Notes: generated by a model not told the origin, from the letters alone. A stretch of DNA of 64,000 nt from SIG710 sp045596925 (GCA_045596925.1 JAZODH010000058.1:61516-125515); one strand, 5' to 3'. Shown: positions 17,149 through 25,668, counted from the first letter of the stretch. Program-made: numbers and translations.

Positions 17149-19095
17149 TTATTCAAAGCGTGAGCTTCCGTATTTCCTTCCCAAAGTCGCCGCCACACGT
17201 ATCATGGCAAGAACGAACCAGAAGGTGAAGAACACTCTGTAATTGAACCAAATATGATCGGTAAGCCCCTGAAGGAGCGCGCCCGACAGCGCCGCGACGG
17301 CCGCCACGCAAACGTCTCTTTCGCCCGTCGCCCGAGAGCCGCCGAAGCGGACCACCTCAAGACCGCTCTGCACACACAAAATAATACAGACAAGGAACGC
17401 CGCAAGTGCGGGAACACCAAGCTCCGCACATATCTGCAGGAACATATTGTGGGAGTGCATTGCGTACTCGGCTCCCGACTCTGCAAATCTAATATAGACC
17501 CGGCTGAAAGCGTCGCTTCCGATGCCGATTCCGGTCAACCAATTTTCTTCAATTATTCGAAGCGTACCCTTCCAGATGCTCAGTCTGTAAGCCGAGGAAG
17601 TGTCGCCGATGGTAAAAATACTCGTAAAACGCGAAATAAGATTCAAGAACAGTCCGCTGCCGCCCAGCTTATCCCAAAGCAGAGTCAAGGACAAAGCACC
17701 TGCGGGGATGAGCAGAGGAATTATGGTGTGACTGTAAAGAGCAACGAACACTATCGCCGCAAAAATCAGCCCGAGCCATGCCCCGCGGGACCAGGTAAGC
17801 AGAGTACAAACGCCCATCATCATGCAGGCAAAGAAGCCGTAAGCACGGAGTCCGCCCGACTTTGCGCCAAACAGCAACGCCATGGCAAAGGGAAAGACCA
17901 TCACAAGGAACACTCCCGCCATATTTGCGTTTCCAAAGGTGGACGTAATGCGTCCGCTGATTCCCCCGAACACCGCCGCGTCAAGCGTTTCAGCTTCGAG
18001 ATTGCCCGTGACGAGCTGGTAAAATCCCGCCAGGGAGACGATAACTCCGGAAGTAACGAAGGCTATCTGAAGCCTCTGCAGAAGCTCTCTTGTACGCACC
18101 AGCAGGACGGTCAGAAAATAAACGCCCATAAGACAGACGTACATAAGTCCCGAATTAAGAGAAGCCCCAACCGAAACGACGCCGCCCATTCCCATAGCGA
18201 TCATAAAGATCAATACGAAAACGTCGGCGATCTCGATGGACATTGAAACTCTGCCCAAAAAGATCTTAATAAGAGTGCACAGCACCGTGTAGATGACCAT
18301 AGCCGACAAAAGCAGCGTAGGGCTTCCCGCCAAGGAAAGCACCGGGCAAATGAGCACCATACCCAGCAGACCGATCTCGGGGCGAATGAATACAAGCACG
18401 GCCGCCACCGCCGCTGCCAGTCCAAGGCAGATCAGGATAGGGGAAACAACAAGCCCCAGACAGCCGGCCAGAGCGCCAAAAAACGCTCCTCTGAAATATC
18501 CGGCGCTGCCCGAGCTGTGCTCGCTGTTTGCCTTTAGTTCTCTGTGAGTGAAGCCCAGAAAATCGCAGACCAGCGTCCGCATGACCGCGCTGGATTCAAT
18601 GGCGGTCCCAAGAGTGATCCTTGAGAGCAGCATAGGAAAGGACGCACAGATAAGAACGAAGGGCACGGCGAGGCTCCACATAGAGAAATCACCCGCCTGC
18701 ATCACCTGTCGGACAACGCTCATCACCGCCAAGGATATACCAAGGTACAGCAAAAAGAAGCCGTAGACCCGCAGATAGACCGACAGCAGGCTGTGAAGTC
18801 CCCGTTGCGCCGCGTTCAGAATAAAGCTCTGCTCAACACTCGATATCACGGCCCTTCTTGCACGGGAAAATATGTTCCTATCCCAGCTGTCCCCGGCATC
18901 GTCCGAGCTTCCGAAGGTCTTTGCCACAGCACCGCCCGCAAATTTCCGTTGAAGGACGCTGTAGCCCGTCATGATCGAGCCGAAGAAGCCCGAAAAGAAC
19001 ATATTATATATTTTCTTTGAAAACCGCATGACAAAGCTGCCCTCGAACACGTCGCCCGATGGCAAAAATCTTCGTCCTGTGATCCTTTTCTTCAT
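17149..19095 (-). CDS. O-antigen ligase/polymerase-like membrane protein (Wzy_C type)
   Basis: This protein of about 648 residues has a cytoplasmic N-terminal ~60 residues followed by roughly 12-14 membrane helices. The O-antigen ligase signature lies near residues 520-590: GIGSDAFSRVYIRFAESGAE, then the HSHNMFLQICAELG motif with the conserved His. Such proteins join or polymerise lipid-linked glycans on the outer face of the membrane. The start at 19095 is taken from GGAGG 5 nt upstream. In a Gram-positive the acceptor would be a wall, capsular or teichoic-type polymer. No glycosyltransferases or flippase lie nearby, so the substrate is unknown. It follows trmD by ~50 nt and precedes two DUF4330 genes. 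Confidence 0.8.
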   Translation of the reverse strand: MKKRITGRRFLPSGDVFEGSFVMRFSKKIYNMFFSGFFGSIMTGYSVLQRKFAGGAVAKTFGSSDDAGDSWDRNIFSRARRAVISSVEQSFILNAAQRGLHSLLSVYLRVYGFFLLYLGISLAVMSVVRQVMQAGDFSMWSLAVPFVLICASFPMLLSRITLGTAIESSAVMRTLVCDFLGFTHRELKANSEHSSGSAGYFRGAFFGALAGCLGLVVSPILICLGLAAAVAAVLVFIRPEIGLLGMVLICPVLSLAGSPTLLLSAMVIYTVLCTLIKIFLGRVSMSIEIADVFVLIFMIAMGMGGVVSVGASLNSGLMYVCLMGVYFLTVLLVRTRELLQRLQIAFVTSGVIVSLAGFYQLVTGNLEAETLDAAVFGGISGRITSTFGNANMAGVFLVMVFPFAMALLFGAKSGGLRAYGFFACMMMGVCTLLTWSRGAWLGLIFAAIVFVALYSHTIIPLLIPAGALSLTLLWDKLGGSGLFLNLISRFTSIFTIGDTSSAYRLSIWKGTLRIIEENWLTGIGIGSDAFSRVYIRFAESGAEYAMHSHNMFLQICAELGVPALAAFLVCIILCVQSGLEVVRFGGSRATGERDVCVAAVAALSGALLQGLTDHIWFNYRVFFTFWFVLAMIRVAATLGRKYGSSRFE

Positions 19096-19145
19096 TCGTA
19101 CCTCCATTCCGCCCAAATAGGCAAAACCGTACATTAAAGACTGTC

Positions 19146-19859
19146 TCAGTCCTCGTCACGTGAGAGCAGATCGGGACGGAGACGCCTCGTCTCCTCCAAA
19201 GCCCTCTCGTATCTCCATTTATCAATCTTTGCGTGGTCGCCCGAAATGAGAATATCGGGGACCTTAACGCCGTGAAATTCATAAGGACGTGTGTACTGGG
19301 GATATTCAAGCATGCCGCAGGCGATGCTCTCACTTTCGTAGCATTCCTTGTCGGAAAGCACCCCCGGCAAAAGCCTTGAAATGCAGTCGACCAAAATGCA
19401 AGCGGGAAGCTCGCCGCCCGTGAGCACGTAATCCCCGATAGAAATTTCCTCGTCGATGATCTCGTCAACGATTCGCTGGTCAACGCCCTCGTAGTGACCG
19501 CAAAGGATAATCAGATTGTCGAGACTAGAAAGCTCTGCAGCTTTATCCTGGGTCAGCACCTTACCTTTGGGCGACATATAAACGACCTTTCGCTTTATCT
19601 CGCTCTTGTCCGACAAAGCGTCGTCGGCTATTTTCTTTACCGCCTCGTAGCAGTTGTAGATAGGGGGTGCCGCCATGAGCATTCCCATTCCTCCGCCGTA
19701 AGGGGTATCGTCAACACGGCGGTGTTTGTCCTCGGAATAGTCGCGGATATTGTGGGAGTATATCTCCACCGCGCCGCTCTTCTGCGCCCTGCCGATTATG
19801 CTTTCCCCCAAAATTCTGTCCGTCAGCTCGGGGAAAAGCGTCATTATGTCAAATCTCAT
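19146..19859 (-). CDS. trmD: tRNA (guanine-N1)-methyltransferase TrmD
   Basis: TrmD makes m1G37 in tRNAs reading CNN and GNN codons and prevents +1 frameshifting. SPOUT-family features are visible: MRFDIMTLFPEL, the PYGGGMGML loop, and the trefoil-knot segment IGDYVLTGGELPACILVD. The 237 residues are normal. It lies 2 nt after rimM, the standard rimM-trmD pair. The tRNA-Pro(GGG) gene in this window is a classic TrmD substrate. Confidence 0.97.
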   Translation of the reverse strand: MRFDIMTLFPELTDRILGESIIGRAQKSGAVEIYSHNIRDYSEDKHRRVDDTPYGGGMGMLMAAPPIYNCYEAVKKIADDALSDKSEIKRKVVYMSPKGKVLTQDKAAELSSLDNLIILCGHYEGVDQRIVDEIIDEEISIGDYVLTGGELPACILVDCISRLLPGVLSDKECYESESIACGMLEYPQYTRPYEFHGVKVPDILISGDHAKIDKWRYERALEETRRLRPDLLSRDED

Positions 19860-19861
19860 TT

Positions 19862-20377
19862 TTACTCCGCATCGTCAAACATTCCCTCAATGGGCGTGAC
19901 GAAAATTCCTTTTTCTACGTCAACAGACCTCACAAATTCCTTCACAGCGGGCATCATTCGCTCGCCTGCGGGAGTGTCCACAACGTATATGTCCGAAGCT
20001 CCGCGGTTCATGACCTCACTCAGCTTTCCGTATTCCTTTCCCGTATCGGCGTTGATCACGGGCAGTCCTATCATGTCGGCAATAAACACCGCGCCTTCCT
20101 CTATGGGCAGATCCTCTCTGTCCGCATAGATAAACGTATTTTTCAGTGCCGCCGCGCCGTCAAGATCGGCAACTCCGTCGAGCTTAAGCAGAACAAACTG
20201 CCCCATGACCGAGCCTGAGAGCACCTTCGTTTCCCTGTACTGCTCACCGCTCTTAAAATATATTTTTTTCAGCGATGCAAGGATTTTCGGGGTGTCGCAA
20301 CGGTTTTCCACCTTGACAGCTCCCGCAACGCCGTGAGTGTTTATTATTTTTCCGCATTCAAGATACCGATTTATCAT
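19862..20377 (-). CDS. rimM: Ribosome maturation factor RimM
   Basis: RimM assists maturation of the 30S head around protein S19. The N-terminal beta-barrel opens MINRYLECGKIINTHGVAGAVKVE and the C-terminal PRC-barrel has IADMIGLPVINADTG and MMPAVKEFV. The start at 20377 has GGAG upstream and gives 171 residues; the frame is open further but would begin at the promoter. rpsP, the usual upstream neighbour, is absent: rimM is first in its transcript, divergent from yqeG. Confidence 0.93.
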   Translation of the reverse strand: MINRYLECGKIINTHGVAGAVKVENRCDTPKILASLKKIYFKSGEQYRETKVLSGSVMGQFVLLKLDGVADLDGAAALKNTFIYADREDLPIEEGAVFIADMIGLPVINADTGKEYGKLSEVMNRGASDIYVVDTPAGERMMPAVKEFVRSVDVEKGIFVTPIEGMFDDAE

Positions 20378-20418
20378 TTTTTCTCCGTTCGTATCCGAAA
20401 AATAGTTATACATTATAT

Positions 20419-20447
20419 ATCATACCACATTCTTGCCGTATTTTCAA
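20419..20447 (-). promoter_or_regulatory. Sigma-A promoter for rimM-trmD
   Basis: Minus-strand TTGAAA (20442-20447) and TATGAT (20419-20424) have a 17-bp spacer, about 40 nt before the rimM start codon. Confidence 0.7.
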
Positions 20448-20497
20448 TACTTTTTGCTTTTTCACCTTCAAAAAAAGCATTTTTTGAAGAAAAACTC

Positions 20498-20526
20498 TTG
20501 ATATTCTAAAAAAAATATGTTAAAAT
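20498..20526 (+). promoter_or_regulatory. Sigma-A promoter for yqeG
   Basis: TTGATA (20498-20503) and TAAAAT (20521-20526) have a 17-bp spacer, ~50 nt before the yqeG start, divergent from the rimM promoter. Confidence 0.7.
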
Positions 20527-20574
20527 ATCCGTTGCCGCAAAGTCGGTCATTCATAAATAAGGATCGGATTTTTA

Positions 20575-21093
20575 ATGTTTTCTTTGTTCATGCCGGACTA
20601 TATGTTCCGCTCTTTCACCGAGGTGACTCCCGAATTTCTTGAATCGGCTGAGATCAAAACGGTACTTGCCGATATAGATAATACTCTTGCACCCTACGAG
20701 ATGCCCGACCCCGACGAAAAAATAATCGCCTGGGCAAATTCACTTGCTGCTGCGGGCATAACCTTGATTCTCGTCTCCAACAACCACGCGGACAGGGTGG
20801 TGAGATTTGCAAGACCCCTGCGGGTCCCCGCATACTATGATGCGAAAAAGCCCTCCACAAAAAGCTATCGACACGCATTGATGCAGTCTGGGCAGGATAT
20901 AGCCGACGCGGCAGTTCTGGGCGACCAGATATTCACCGACGTGTTTGCGGGCAAGCGACTGGGCGTCAAGGCAATTCTCGTCCCGCCCATAAAGGACAAG
21001 AAGACCTTATTTTTCCGCTTCAAGCGTCTGCTTGAAAAACCCGTTTTGAGACAGTTCAAGCGTGAGCAGGTCAAAAAGCAGTTTTACACATGA
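20575..21093 (+). CDS. yqeG: YqeG family HAD-IIIA phosphatase
   Basis: This 172-residue HAD-superfamily hydrolase has motif I LADIDNTLAPYE with the DxDxT nucleophile, motif II in ILVSNN, and the distal acidic GDQIFTDVFAGKRLG. The YqeG family includes probable phosphatidylglycerophosphate phosphatases in plants and cyanobacteria, but its bacterial substrate is not established. A 13-bp hairpin follows the stop codon, so transcription into the next gene may be partial. Confidence 0.88.
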   Translation: MFSLFMPDYMFRSFTEVTPEFLESAEIKTVLADIDNTLAPYEMPDPDEKIIAWANSLAAAGITLILVSNNHADRVVRFARPLRVPAYYDAKKPSTKSYRHALMQSGQDIADAAVLGDQIFTDVFAGKRLGVKAILVPPIKDKKTLFFRFKRLLEKPVLRQFKREQVKKQFYT

Positions 21094-21108
21094 TACATGA
21101 CAAACTCA

Positions 21109-21138
21109 CGGTCGGATTTCTTTGAAATTCGACCGTTG
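21109..21138 (+). terminator. Hairpin (weak terminator or attenuator) after yqeG
   Basis: ACGGTCG pairs with CGACCGT and extends inward by six more pairs to a 3-nt loop. It is followed by TGTCTTC rather than a clean U-run, suggesting partial termination before the endonuclease IV-like gene. Confidence 0.5.
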
Positions 21139-21158
21139 TCTTCAAAAAGGAGGATAAT

Positions 21159-22004
21159 ATGAAAAGAGCAACCTTCGGGCCGGGCGGTAACAGCGAAAGC
21201 TTTTACGCGCAAGGTATGAAATCAACACTCCAAGCCCCCGGCTGGCTCCGGCAAATGGGACTTGACGCATACGAATACCAGGCCGGCAACGGTTTACGCA
21301 CAGGAGAAGCTACGCTCCGTGCAATAGGTGAAAAGGCCAGAGAGCACGGCATACTTATGTCCCTGCACACCCCCTATTTCATCTCCCTTTCGGGCGTTGA
21401 GACAGAAAAGCGTCTGAAAAGCCTTGATTACATCCGCGAAAGCCTGGTAGCCGCAGAATTGCTCGGCGCTGACACGATAGTTGTTCACAGCGGATCAGCC
21501 GCCAAGATCACCCGCGAGGAAGCCATGGCGCTGGCACGTGACACCCTTGAGCGGGTGGCGGACGAAATGGGCGAGACCTCTATTCACATAGGACTTGAAA
21601 CCATGGGCAAAATAAATCAGCTGGGTACGCTTGACGAGGTGCTCGACCTTTGCAAGACGGCGAAATGCTTTTATCCCGTGGTAGATTTCGGTCATCTGAA
21701 CGCCCGCGAGCTGGGATATTTTACCGACGCCGACTCCTACAAGCGCATTTTTGACCGCATCGGTGAGGTTTTGGGCGACTCTTATGCAAAGGATCTTCAC
21801 TGTCATTTTTCGAAGATCGAATACACAAAGGCAGGCGAAAAAAAACACCTGACCTTCGACGACACCCAATACGGCCCTCAGTTTGAGCCGCTTGGAGATG
21901 TCATCGTAAAATACGGACTTACCCCCCGAATCATCTGCGAGTCTGCCGGAACCATGGCAGAGGACGCTCTCTATATGAAAAAAGCCTGCTACGGCGAATT
22001 TTGA
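21159..22004 (+). CDS. Endonuclease IV family TIM-barrel protein
   Basis: This 281-residue AP endonuclease family 2 protein has family metal-site elements: SLHTPYFISLSG, VVHSGSA, GLETMGK (Glu), DFGHLNAR (Asp/His) and LHCHFSKIEY (two His). Endonuclease IV cuts 5' of abasic sites using three zinc ions. The sequence belongs to a clostridial branch more diverged than classic Nfo, so a sugar-phosphate isomerase-like activity cannot be excluded. AGGAGG lies 5 nt before the ATG. Its TGA lies 18 nt before the M24 peptidase ATG. Confidence 0.83.
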   Translation: MKRATFGPGGNSESFYAQGMKSTLQAPGWLRQMGLDAYEYQAGNGLRTGEATLRAIGEKAREHGILMSLHTPYFISLSGVETEKRLKSLDYIRESLVAAELLGADTIVVHSGSAAKITREEAMALARDTLERVADEMGETSIHIGLETMGKINQLGTLDEVLDLCKTAKCFYPVVDFGHLNARELGYFTDADSYKRIFDRIGEVLGDSYAKDLHCHFSKIEYTKAGEKKHLTFDDTQYGPQFEPLGDVIVKYGLTPRIICESAGTMAEDALYMKKACYGEF

Positions 22005-22021
22005 AAGGATTTTTACCTACC

Positions 22022-23098
22022 ATGAAAACAGCAAAAGAAAGACTGCTTAACGCAATCGCTCCCGACGTTGACGGCGTGTTCGTTTCCTCCGAGCTTAACA
22101 TTTTCTATCTGACGAATTTTGATTACACCGACGGATTTGTGCTCGTAACCCGCAACAAATCCTACGTTATCACCGACTTCCGCTATGCCGAGGCCGCAAA
22201 GGCGGCTGTTTCCGACGAGTTTGAGATCGTCGTTCCTCAGAACAGAATGCTCATCGAAATAGCGTCTCTGCTTGAGGAAAACGGCGTTAAAAAGCTCATG
22301 TTCGAGGACGGATTCGTTTCCTGCGCCGATCACGCTCGCTTTGCCGACATTTTCAAGGACTGTGAGCTTGTGCCCGGCGGCACCGATGCCCTCTCCACAC
22401 TCCGCGAGATAAAGACCGAGGCTGAGCTTGAAAAGATCAACGCCGCCCAGAAGATAACCGACGCGGCATTCGCTCACATCCTTGACTTCATCAAGCCCGA
22501 AATGACCGAGCTTGAGGTGGCTCTGGAGCTTGAGTTTTTCATGCGCCGCATGGGTGCTCAGTCCACAGCCTTTGACACCATTGCGGTTTCGGGTGCATCC
22601 TCATCTCTGCCCCACGGCGTCCCCCAGGCAAGAAAGCTTGAAAAGGGATTTTTCACCATGGACTTCGGCGCACGTCTGGACGGCTACTGCTCCGATATGA
22701 CGAGAACCGTTGTTCTCGGAAAGGCTGACGAGGACATAAAGAAGCTCTACAACACGGTGCTTTCCGCACAGTTGGCCGCGCTTGAGGCAATTTGCGAGGG
22801 CGCGGAAAACGCCAAGATCGACAAAATCGCCCGCGACATTATCGACAACGCAGGCTACAAGGGCTGCTTCGGCCACGGTCTCGGACACGGCGTTGGACTT
22901 TATATCCACGAAGCTCCCCGTGTTTCCTCGGGCGTAAAGGAAGGTACGACCCTCGTTGCGGGCAACGTAGTAACGGTCGAGCCGGGTATTTACATCGAGG
23001 GCAAGTACGGCTGCAGAATCGAAGACATGGTTTCGGTCACCGCAGACGGCATCCGCAACTTTACGCAAAGTCCCAAGGAATTGATTGAGTTGTTCTGA
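22022..23098 (+). CDS. M24 family metallopeptidase (Xaa-Pro aminopeptidase)
   Basis: This creatinase/prolidase-like enzyme has an N-terminal domain of ~125 residues and a pita-bread catalytic domain. The five metal ligands are visible: MDFGARLDGYCSDMTRT (two Asp), GHGLGHGVGLYIHE (His), VEPGIYIE (Glu) and GCRIEDMV (Glu). It removes N-terminal residues before proline from peptides in the cytoplasm. The ATG at 22022 has AAAGGA 12 nt upstream, and a TTG at 22001 is in frame but has none. Length is 358 residues, normal for bacterial PepP/YqhT. A strong terminator follows. Confidence 0.92.
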   Translation: MKTAKERLLNAIAPDVDGVFVSSELNIFYLTNFDYTDGFVLVTRNKSYVITDFRYAEAAKAAVSDEFEIVVPQNRMLIEIASLLEENGVKKLMFEDGFVSCADHARFADIFKDCELVPGGTDALSTLREIKTEAELEKINAAQKITDAAFAHILDFIKPEMTELEVALELEFFMRRMGAQSTAFDTIAVSGASSSLPHGVPQARKLEKGFFTMDFGARLDGYCSDMTRTVVLGKADEDIKKLYNTVLSAQLAALEAICEGAENAKIDKIARDIIDNAGYKGCFGHGLGHGVGLYIHEAPRVSSGVKEGTTLVAGNVVTVEPGIYIEGKYGCRIEDMVSVTADGIRNFTQSPKELIELF

Positions 23099-23105
23099 TA
23101 AATAG

Positions 23106-23133
23106 AAAAGACAGAGGTTTTCCTCTGTCTTTT
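23106..23133. terminator. Terminator between the M24 peptidase gene and the tRNA-Glu scar
   Basis: AAAAGACAGAGG (23106-23117) pairs with CCTCTGTCTTTT (23122-23133) around a TTTT loop. It can end the plus-strand peptidase transcript. On the minus strand it directly follows the detached tRNA-Glu 3' end at 23140-23157, so it may be that tRNA's original terminator. Confidence 0.85.
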
Positions 23134-23139
23134 TTCGTC

Positions 23140-23157
23140 GGTGACCCGTACGGGAAT
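23140..23157 (-). repeat. Detached copy of the tRNA-Glu 3' end (att-like scar)
   Basis: These 18 bp are identical to 23437-23454, the acceptor 3' strand and part of the T-arm of the tRNA-Glu gene, in the same orientation. An intrinsic terminator follows on the minus strand. This is what remains when an element integrates into a tRNA 3' end and displaces the original end. Further degenerate T-arm-like pieces lie between the two copies, at 23280-23296 (same orientation, one inserted base) and 23369-23380 (opposite orientation). Confidence 0.7.
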
Positions 23158-23394
23158 TTGCTCCGCCCTGCAAGGCTTCCGACACGGAAGTTGCGGAGCA
23201 ATTCTTCGTCCCCATGCGTGGGGGCATGGATCGGGATTTTTGCCTTTTACAACATTGCCCCACGCTGCGCCGAAGGCGCACGGGAATCTGAACCCACGTT
23301 TGCGCCAACGTTCACTCAAACCGATAGCCCTCATAGCGCAAACCATTCAAATTCCGCAGGAATTTGAGTGGGTTCGATTCGGACGCGGAGCGTC
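23158..23394. other. Insertion remnant between tRNA-Glu and its scar
   Basis: No gene is supported here. The 237 bp begin with an inverted repeat TTGCTCCGC (23158-23166) / GCGGAGCAA (23193-23201) enclosing a smaller hairpin. They include two tRNA T-arm-like fragments (23280-23296 and 23369-23380). The best reading is the decayed remains of an element that once used the tRNA-Glu 3' end as its target. Confidence 0.5.
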
Positions 23395-23436
23395 AAAACA
23401 AAAACCCCACACCTTTTGGTGTGGGGTTTTTGTTTT
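23395..23436 (-). terminator. Terminator of tRNA-Glu
   Basis: A perfect 19-bp stem (23395-23413 with 23418-23436) with a 4-nt loop starts at the last base of the encoded CCA. The descending arm ends in a T-rich stretch on the minus strand. Confidence 0.9.
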
Positions 23437-23510
23437 GGTGACCCGTACGGGAATCGAACCCATGATTTCAGCGTGAGAGGCTAACGTCTTAACCGCTTGA
23501 CCAACGGGCC
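23436..23510 (-). tRNA. tRNA-Glu (anticodon CTC)
   Basis: The minus strand folds as a cloverleaf. The acceptor is GGCCCGT with ACGGGTC, the D-arm GTCAAGCGGTTAAGAC, the anticodon stem TTAGC/GCTGA around CTCTCAC (anticodon CTC), and the T-arm contains GGGTTCGATTCCC. CCA is encoded. A promoter with 17-bp spacing precedes it and a 19-bp hairpin terminator begins at the CCA. This is the minor Glu isoacceptor reading GAG. Confidence 0.95.
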
Positions 23511-23529
23511 TTTTATTTCGGCAAGTGGT

Positions 23530-23558
23530 ATTATATCACATGTTTTTCATTTTTGCAA
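23530..23558 (-). promoter_or_regulatory. Promoter of tRNA-Glu
   Basis: Minus-strand TTGCAA (23553-23558) and TATAAT (23530-23535) have a 17-bp spacer, ~20 nt before the tRNA 5' end. The region from here to 23700 is AT-rich with no supported gene. Confidence 0.75.
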
Positions 23559-23702
23559 GTCTTTTTTGAAAATTTCTCAAAAAAATTTTTTTGTTGCCGA
23601 AAAACGCCTCCAATGGTCCCCTTTTCTCCATTATTTACCCAAAAAGCTCATTTTTTCCTACGATTTTTGTGACTTATTTTTCCGTGATTTTTGCATTTTC
23701 TA

Positions 23703-23731
23703 TTGACTTCCCCCGCCGACAGTGGTATAAT
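23703..23731 (+). promoter_or_regulatory. Sigma-A promoter for the antiporter gene
   Basis: TTGACT (23703-23708) and consensus TATAAT (23726-23731) have a 17-bp spacer, ~45 nt before the start codon. Confidence 0.85.
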
Positions 23732-23783
23732 TCTACACGTTTGGACAAAATTTTGCAATATATTATTAAAGGATAGAAAAAAC

Positions 23784-25109
23784 ATGTCACAGATTCAAAT
23801 TCTTATAACTCTGGCAGCCTGTATGTTCGTGGGTCTGCTTATCACCCGTATCTTCCGTCGTTTGAGTCTCCCCGACGTAACCTCCTACCTGGTGGGCGGC
23901 GTTCTCATCGGCTCCTACGTATTGGGCAATTTCATTGTGGGCGGCTATGCATTTGGCTTTAACGAGAAGGTGGCTCCCGTCGGCAGCTTTGAGATCATCT
24001 CCTCCGTAGCCCTCGGCTTCATTGCCTTCGACATCGGAAACGAATTTCGACTCTCCGACCTGAAAAAAACGGGAAAACAGGCCACCGTCGTAGGTATTCT
24101 TCAAGCACTGGCCGCAACCGCGCTTGTTGACGCCGCGCTCATAGGTCTGCACTACATCCTGCTCTCCTCTACAGGTAACGATATACTGCCGATTCCCGCC
24201 TGCATCATTCTGGGTGCAGTTGCCACCGCAACGGCTCCCGCGGCTACCTTGATGGTAGTCCGTCAGTACAAGGCAAAAGGCCCGCTCACAAACATCCTGC
24301 TTCCCGTAGTTGCTCTTGACGACGCGGTGGGTCTGGTCATCTTTGCGGTTTCCTTCGGTGTTGCAAAGTCTCTTTACAGCGGAAGCGTCGACGTGCTTTC
24401 CATCATCGTCGAGCCTCTGTGCGAGATCGTATTCTCCTTGGTGCTGGGTGCGGTTCTGGGATTTTTGCTTTCCTACGTGGAGGGATTCTTCCATTCACGC
24501 TCAAACCGTCTCTCTCTGATGATCACATTTGTATTCATCGCCGTTGCCGTATCCATGCTCAAGTTCAACGTAGGCGGATTCCACATCGGCTTTTCTTCCC
24601 TGCTCACCTGCATGATGCTGGGAACGGTATTCTGCAACGTCTGCGACTACTCTATCGAGATGATGGAAAGAGTCGAGAGATGGACGAAGCCCCTTTTCCT
24701 GCTCTTCTTCGTTATCAGCGGTGCGCATCTTGACCTTTCGGTCTTCAAAAAGCCCGTTTTCGTGCTTATCGGCGCGGTCTACATTCTTTTCCGTTCTCTG
24801 GGCAAGTATTTCGGTGCCATGGGTTCTGCAAAAATGGCGGGCTGTGACAATAATATCGTAAAATACCTTGGTATCACCCTCCTGCCTCAGGCGGGAGTTG
24901 CGCTGGGCATGACCAGCACCGTCGTTGCCGACAAAACATTTGTCGGCAGTAACGTAGGCGAGACGGTCAACTTCGTAGTGCTCTTTGCCGTTCTGATTTA
25001 CGAGATCTTCGGTCCAATGCTTACAAAGTGGGCATTGACCCGCGCAGGCGACATCACAGCCAAGCCCGCAGACAAGACCGCAAGAAAGAAAAACAACGAA
25101 CACGCATAA
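23784..25109 (+). CDS. CPA2-type cation:proton antiporter
   Basis: This 441-residue membrane protein has about 12 helices and no C-terminal TrkA-N regulatory domain. The ion-binding pair expected for the family appears as DDAVGLV (after LPVVAL). The N-terminal half has SLPDVTSYLVGGVLIGSYVLG. The C-terminus is a short basic tail. Such proteins exchange Na+ or K+ for H+ and set internal pH. The ATG at 23784 has AAAGGA 9 nt upstream. It is followed by mscL with its own promoter, which may point to ion and osmotic homeostasis. The transported ion cannot be deduced. Confidence 0.87.
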   Translation: MSQIQILITLAACMFVGLLITRIFRRLSLPDVTSYLVGGVLIGSYVLGNFIVGGYAFGFNEKVAPVGSFEIISSVALGFIAFDIGNEFRLSDLKKTGKQATVVGILQALAATALVDAALIGLHYILLSSTGNDILPIPACIILGAVATATAPAATLMVVRQYKAKGPLTNILLPVVALDDAVGLVIFAVSFGVAKSLYSGSVDVLSIIVEPLCEIVFSLVLGAVLGFLLSYVEGFFHSRSNRLSLMITFVFIAVAVSMLKFNVGGFHIGFSSLLTCMMLGTVFCNVCDYSIEMMERVERWTKPLFLLFFVISGAHLDLSVFKKPVFVLIGAVYILFRSLGKYFGAMGSAKMAGCDNNIVKYLGITLLPQAGVALGMTSTVVADKTFVGSNVGETVNFVVLFAVLIYEIFGPMLTKWALTRAGDITAKPADKTARKKNNEHA

Positions 25110-25147
25110 TATTTTTCCGCCTTTTTCAACAATTTTTGCGCAAGCTC

Positions 25148-25176
25148 TTGAAAAAGCGTGAAAAAAGTGATAAAAT
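25148..25176 (+). promoter_or_regulatory. Sigma-A promoter for mscL
   Basis: TTGAAA (25148-25153) and TAAAAT (25171-25176) have a 17-bp spacer, ~35 nt before the mscL ATG. Confidence 0.75.
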
Positions 25177-25212
25177 TGTATCATAATAAAATTAACGGAG
25201 GATTTTTCTGAC

Positions 25213-25659
25213 ATGGCAAAGAAAAGTACATTTTTCCAGGATTTCAAGAAATTTATTGCTCGCGGCAACGTAATGGATATGGCTGTTGCGGTCGTTATCG
25301 GCGGCGCATTCGGCAAGATCGTTACTTCCCTTGTAAACGACATCATCATGCCTCTGGTGGGTCTTGCTACAGGCGGTATGAACTTCGCTGACATGAAGTA
25401 CGTGCTCAAGACCGAGATGATCGACGGCGTTGAGACGGTTGTAAACTCTATCAACTACGGTAACTTCATTCAGATGGTCCTTGATTTCCTCATCGTTGCT
25501 CTCTGCATCTTCTCTGTTCTTCGCGTTGTAATGAAGCTCCAGAAGAAGTTCGAAAAGCCCGAGGAAGAGGAAGAAAAGAAAGAAGAGGAAAAGCCCGCAG
25601 AGCCTGTTGAAACAACAGACGACATCCTCAAGGATATCCGCGAGCTTCTCAAGAAGTAA
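25213..25659 (+). CDS. mscL: Large-conductance mechanosensitive channel
   Basis: MscL opens under extreme membrane tension and releases solutes during hypo-osmotic shock. The 148 residues have the amphipathic N-helix (FFQDFKKFIARGNVMDMAVA), pore helix TM1 with VVIGGAFGKIVTSLVNDIIMP, TM2 around residue 90-110, and a C-terminal cytoplasmic helix. An unusually acidic linker (EEEEEKKEEEKPAEP) precedes the final DILKDIRELLKK bundle. AGG lies upstream of the ATG, with own promoter and terminator. Confidence 0.97.
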   Translation: MAKKSTFFQDFKKFIARGNVMDMAVAVVIGGAFGKIVTSLVNDIIMPLVGLATGGMNFADMKYVLKTEMIDGVETVVNSINYGNFIQMVLDFLIVALCIFSVLRVVMKLQKKFEKPEEEEEKKEEEKPAEPVETTDDILKDIRELLKK

Positions 25660-25668
25660 AAATCACAA

